This document shows positions 61,397-64,000 of a stretch of DNA of 64,000 nucleotides, piece by piece. The notes beneath the pieces were generated by a model. It did not search any database, was not told where the DNA came from, and saw only the letters and a list, made by a program, of their open reading frames with translations. How positions within the stretch are numbered: the stretch's first letter is position 1; each line of letters opens with the position of its first letter. Position numbers and translations under genes: made by a program. The DNA comes from Melanocharis versteri (taxonomy: Eukaryota; Chordata; Aves; Passeriformes; Melanocharitidae), in NCBI GenBank assembly GCA_013397845.1, contig VZTG01009129.1, positions 278,572-342,571 on the forward strand. The letters are read 5' to 3'.

Positions 61397-64000
61397 TCTT
61401 ATGATTTTTTTTCTCCTTGAAGTGACTTTTTAAGTCTGGTTGCTTTGTGGTCCCCCATACCCATGCCAGGACAGATGCTGTGAGCAGCACTGGCTGCTTC
61501 TGGAGGAGTTAGAGCTGAGATCTGGAGAAGCCCTCGAGGCACATCCCTGCTGCAGGGCAGGAGAGCCCAGGAGTGAAGCACCCAGAGAAAAAGGGTTAAA
61601 GTTTCTTGCATCTGCCAGCCCTCATGGCACCAATCCAATTTTAGCTCGGTACCTGTAACTGAGTGATCAGCAGATTTTACAAACTGCCTTTCTGGGGGCA
61701 GGAAATCACTTCTAGGCCAATAAAACAGCTTTGTAGGAAGTTTCTTGCTCATCTGAAGAGCAGAGTGATGGTGAAGGAGAAAGGCCTGGGCAGTCAGTGG
61801 TGACCTGGCGTAGTAAGGAAACAACAAATATTTCTGCTGTAATGTAACGCAGCAAGGAAAATATTTACCTAAAATTCTCCTGCAGCCAGTGCTTTGGAGA
61901 GCAGGGATTTTATCTTGGGCAGCAGTTGCTGTGTAGAGTATCCCAAAGGTCTTCTCAAACCAGGAGCTTGAGGTGAGGTTTCTGGTACAGTAAAAACAGA
62001 GTGAGACCCTCAGTTTTATGAGCAAGGGCAGCAGCAAGTGACAGAAGAGATGTGATCTGCTCTCTTTCTTTTGAAAAGAGAGTTCTTTCTCTTTTAAGAT
62101 AAAAATTAAAATGTAATTACAAACACCTGCGATATGTCGGGAGGAAGGAGCAGGAAAGCCAGATAAGTGACTAAAGAAAATCCCTGCCACAAGGACAGAA
62201 GCAGCAGAACCTGATTACTTTATCATAGGGAGTGTGGGTGATGCGATCAGTGTGGGAGATCTTTCACCAGGAGAAGTCTCAGAGTCCTCAATCTCCTCCA
62301 TCTACCTGGAAAGGACAAAGCAGGGGCTGTGCCGAAACTGCATTTGGCTGAGCAGTACGACACACACTGGTGCTATGCTGACAGGGAGCCCCAAATGCCA
62401 ATTCCAGGGGAGGAGGCAGGTTCTCCATCCCTCTGGGATGGGTGCTCAGCTTCCCAGGGCTGTCTGCCTTTCTAGAAGAAGGGTTTAGCTAAACATAAGC
62501 TTTTGGGTTGAGGATGCAGGTAGGAAACCAGGTGAAACGGAGTTTGGCTGTGGCAGCTTGGACAAGGGGATGATTTTTCTGCCCTGATGCTCTTATAGAG
62601 CTGTGCCTCTGACATGGCTCAATGAGATTAAAAGGCAAGAAAGTCTCCAGGAGAGAGAAGGATGGGCTTATCTCCCTGGAGGAAAGCTTTCTCCTCTTCT
62701 ACTAGCAGGCACTTGGGGTATGTGCTATGGGGTGAGCTGTTTACATACCTTGCTGCTTTAAATATTTACTGTTAGAGCTCTGGATATCCTTGTCATTCTT
62801 TAGTTGCTGTAATTTTCCATCTTTCTCTCCCCCTCTCAGTGCCTTAGGTGCACATGGGTGCAATATGACCCAGCTGGTTTTAATGAAAGGGAACTCCTAC
62901 TTCTAGTCCGGATATTTTATTTCACACTTCTCGGGGTCTCCTCTCGGCCGCTTGACTTGCTAAACTTTTATTAGATCCAGGATGATAACATCACCTTTGC
63001 TTGGGAAGCACAGAGTGACCCGGGCAGCTGGGACTGACCCAAACTGCCTCAACCTCTTCTGCTGAAGTGGTTTGAGATTCTTCACCAGCTCCGTGAGACT
63101 GGCAGACGCCATCGTGGTGCTCCCTGCCACAGTCCCTCAAGCAAAGTTTTGAGGGTTTTTTTAGTGGTTTACTTCTTCTTGCCTCCTGTTAACCTCAAAA
63201 ACAGTCCCCATCACAGCACCACACCAATCCCTGTGTGACCTAGTTCAGAGAGTGCCACCAAACTCTGAGCAGAGGGTCTCACACTGGATCTTATGGCGTT
63301 TGCAAGGGGAGAGACTCCGAACATCAAAAAATGTGCTTGGTCCTTCCTCAGATTGCCCATATTGTCGTTTTAAAATCTTCTTTACAATAATGGTTTTTAG
63401 TTTGTCTTGCTCAGTTCATTTTTTCCCCTGCTTTAAACCCATTCTACAACTTTGTGGTGAGGGTGTAGTGAGGACGTTTAACAGACTTTGTAAAAGGCTA
63501 ATCCACGTTCTGCTCTTCCACAGAGCAAGTCACCCGTAGTTTTTAATGCAGTGGGGTTTTTTTCTCTCTCAGTAACAAAGTTAATTATTGACAGTTACAT
63601 TTTTAACTGCTGGAAATGGTTTACGGATGTGACCTGCATATGAGCTCTCGGGAAGAGAAAAATAAAGATACTTTCTTTCAAAAATCAATGCCAGTGGCAC
63701 GGGTCAGCCCTCTGTGGGGACGGCAGAGACCTGGCACCCAGGTGCTGAGCTCAGAGTCATGAGAGCCACAGGTCCATGGTCGTTCCTGTTCTCCTCCAAG
63801 CCATCGGAACAGCTGATGGTGTTCAGGCAGGACGACACCAGGGAGCTCTACAGGCAGTCTATCACACGGGGAGGTTTCTGTTTCCAGTTGTGATGCAGAG
63901 AGATGCAGAGCTGTTCCTCCTTGCGCTGCTCTGGTACGGTGATTTCTGACACCACGAGGAGAGCAAGAAATGAAAGAGCTGAGCGCTGCCATCTGCAAGA

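Larger units (their letters stand above)
37966..64000 (+). other. SEPTIN9: Septin-9 intron leading to shared exon 3 (continues past window)
   Basis: The donor is GTAGGC at 37966; no acceptor followed by the expected LKRSFEVEE-like coding sequence is present, so the intron runs off the window. Content: a 40-N gap, GT microsatellite and pentamer repeats near 38.1-39.1 kb; CR1 fragments at 40281-40326, 43849-44062, 49041-49178 and 53380-53432; a CpG patch at 46040-46560; tandem repeats at 50820-50885 and 52101-52214; TTTA at 56629-56665; and a T/G tract at 61242-61396. The first exon of human isoform v2 (MSDPAVNAQLDG) was sought and not seen. Intervals 40330-43840, 44070-46030, 46570-49030, 53440-56620, 56670-61240 and 61400-64000 show nothing else nameable. 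Confidence 0.8.

Noticed and set aside
61399..62190. Minus-strand open frame of 263 codons
   Set aside because: No recognisable domain, runs partly through the T/G tract region, and shows no splice or promoter context; a chance frame.
37966..64000. Human v2-type first exon (MSDPAVNAQLDG) and shared exon 3 (LKRSFEVEE)
   Set aside because: Looked for and not found in this interval; expected further downstream.

Overview
The window is vertebrate genomic DNA, almost certainly from a bird. Three things point to a bird: short 5'-truncated CR1 LINE tails on both strands are the only recognisable interspersed repeats, no mammalian Alu/B1/L1 sequence is seen, and the introns are compact and GC-rich. 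Coding sequence is very sparse. The only exons I can defend are three tiny ones, all on the + strand, and all belong to the 5' end of one gene, SEPTIN9 (SEPT9). Septin-9 is a GTP-binding cytoskeletal protein that caps septin octamers, binds microtubules and actin, and is needed for late cytokinesis.

Layout. Positions 1-590 are upstream DNA with no recognised gene. A GC-rich promoter (about 590-985) leads into the first coding exon of the long isoform (986-1007, MKKSSYS). After a 23.7 kb intron, exon 2 (24701-24757) adds IARTSSGRLRRLSDQTSP. Another 13 kb on, a second CpG-rich promoter region (about 36740-37943) drives the alternative first exon of the isoform called v3 in human (37944-37965, MERDRIS). 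The rest (37966-64000) is intron leading to the shared exon 3, which lies beyond the window. All three exons end in splice phase 1, so both first-exon routes can enter the same downstream frame. The human v2 first exon (starting MSDPAVNAQLDG) was not found; in human it lies downstream of v3, so it is probably past 64000.

Intron content. I recognise eleven CR1 fragments (about 4080, 11270, 14550, 25680, 27310, 29840, 32745, 40285, 43850, 49040 and 53380). There are several tandem repeats, including an exact 73-bp duplication at the end of one CR1 copy, simple repeats (AGC, GT, ATC, TTTA, TA, GTTT), one 40-N assembly gap and one isolated N. A CpG-rich patch with two AP-1 sites at 46.0-46.6 kb may be a further regulatory element. 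Most long open frames in the window are chance frames in GC-rich DNA or pass through CR1.

I found no new gene system. The most interesting points are a bird-side difference in the long-isoform N-terminus (an RRxS kinase-type motif where human has Gly), an upstream ORF whose stop overlaps the long-isoform start codon, and a v3 leader holding several upstream ATGs and a possible G-quadruplex.
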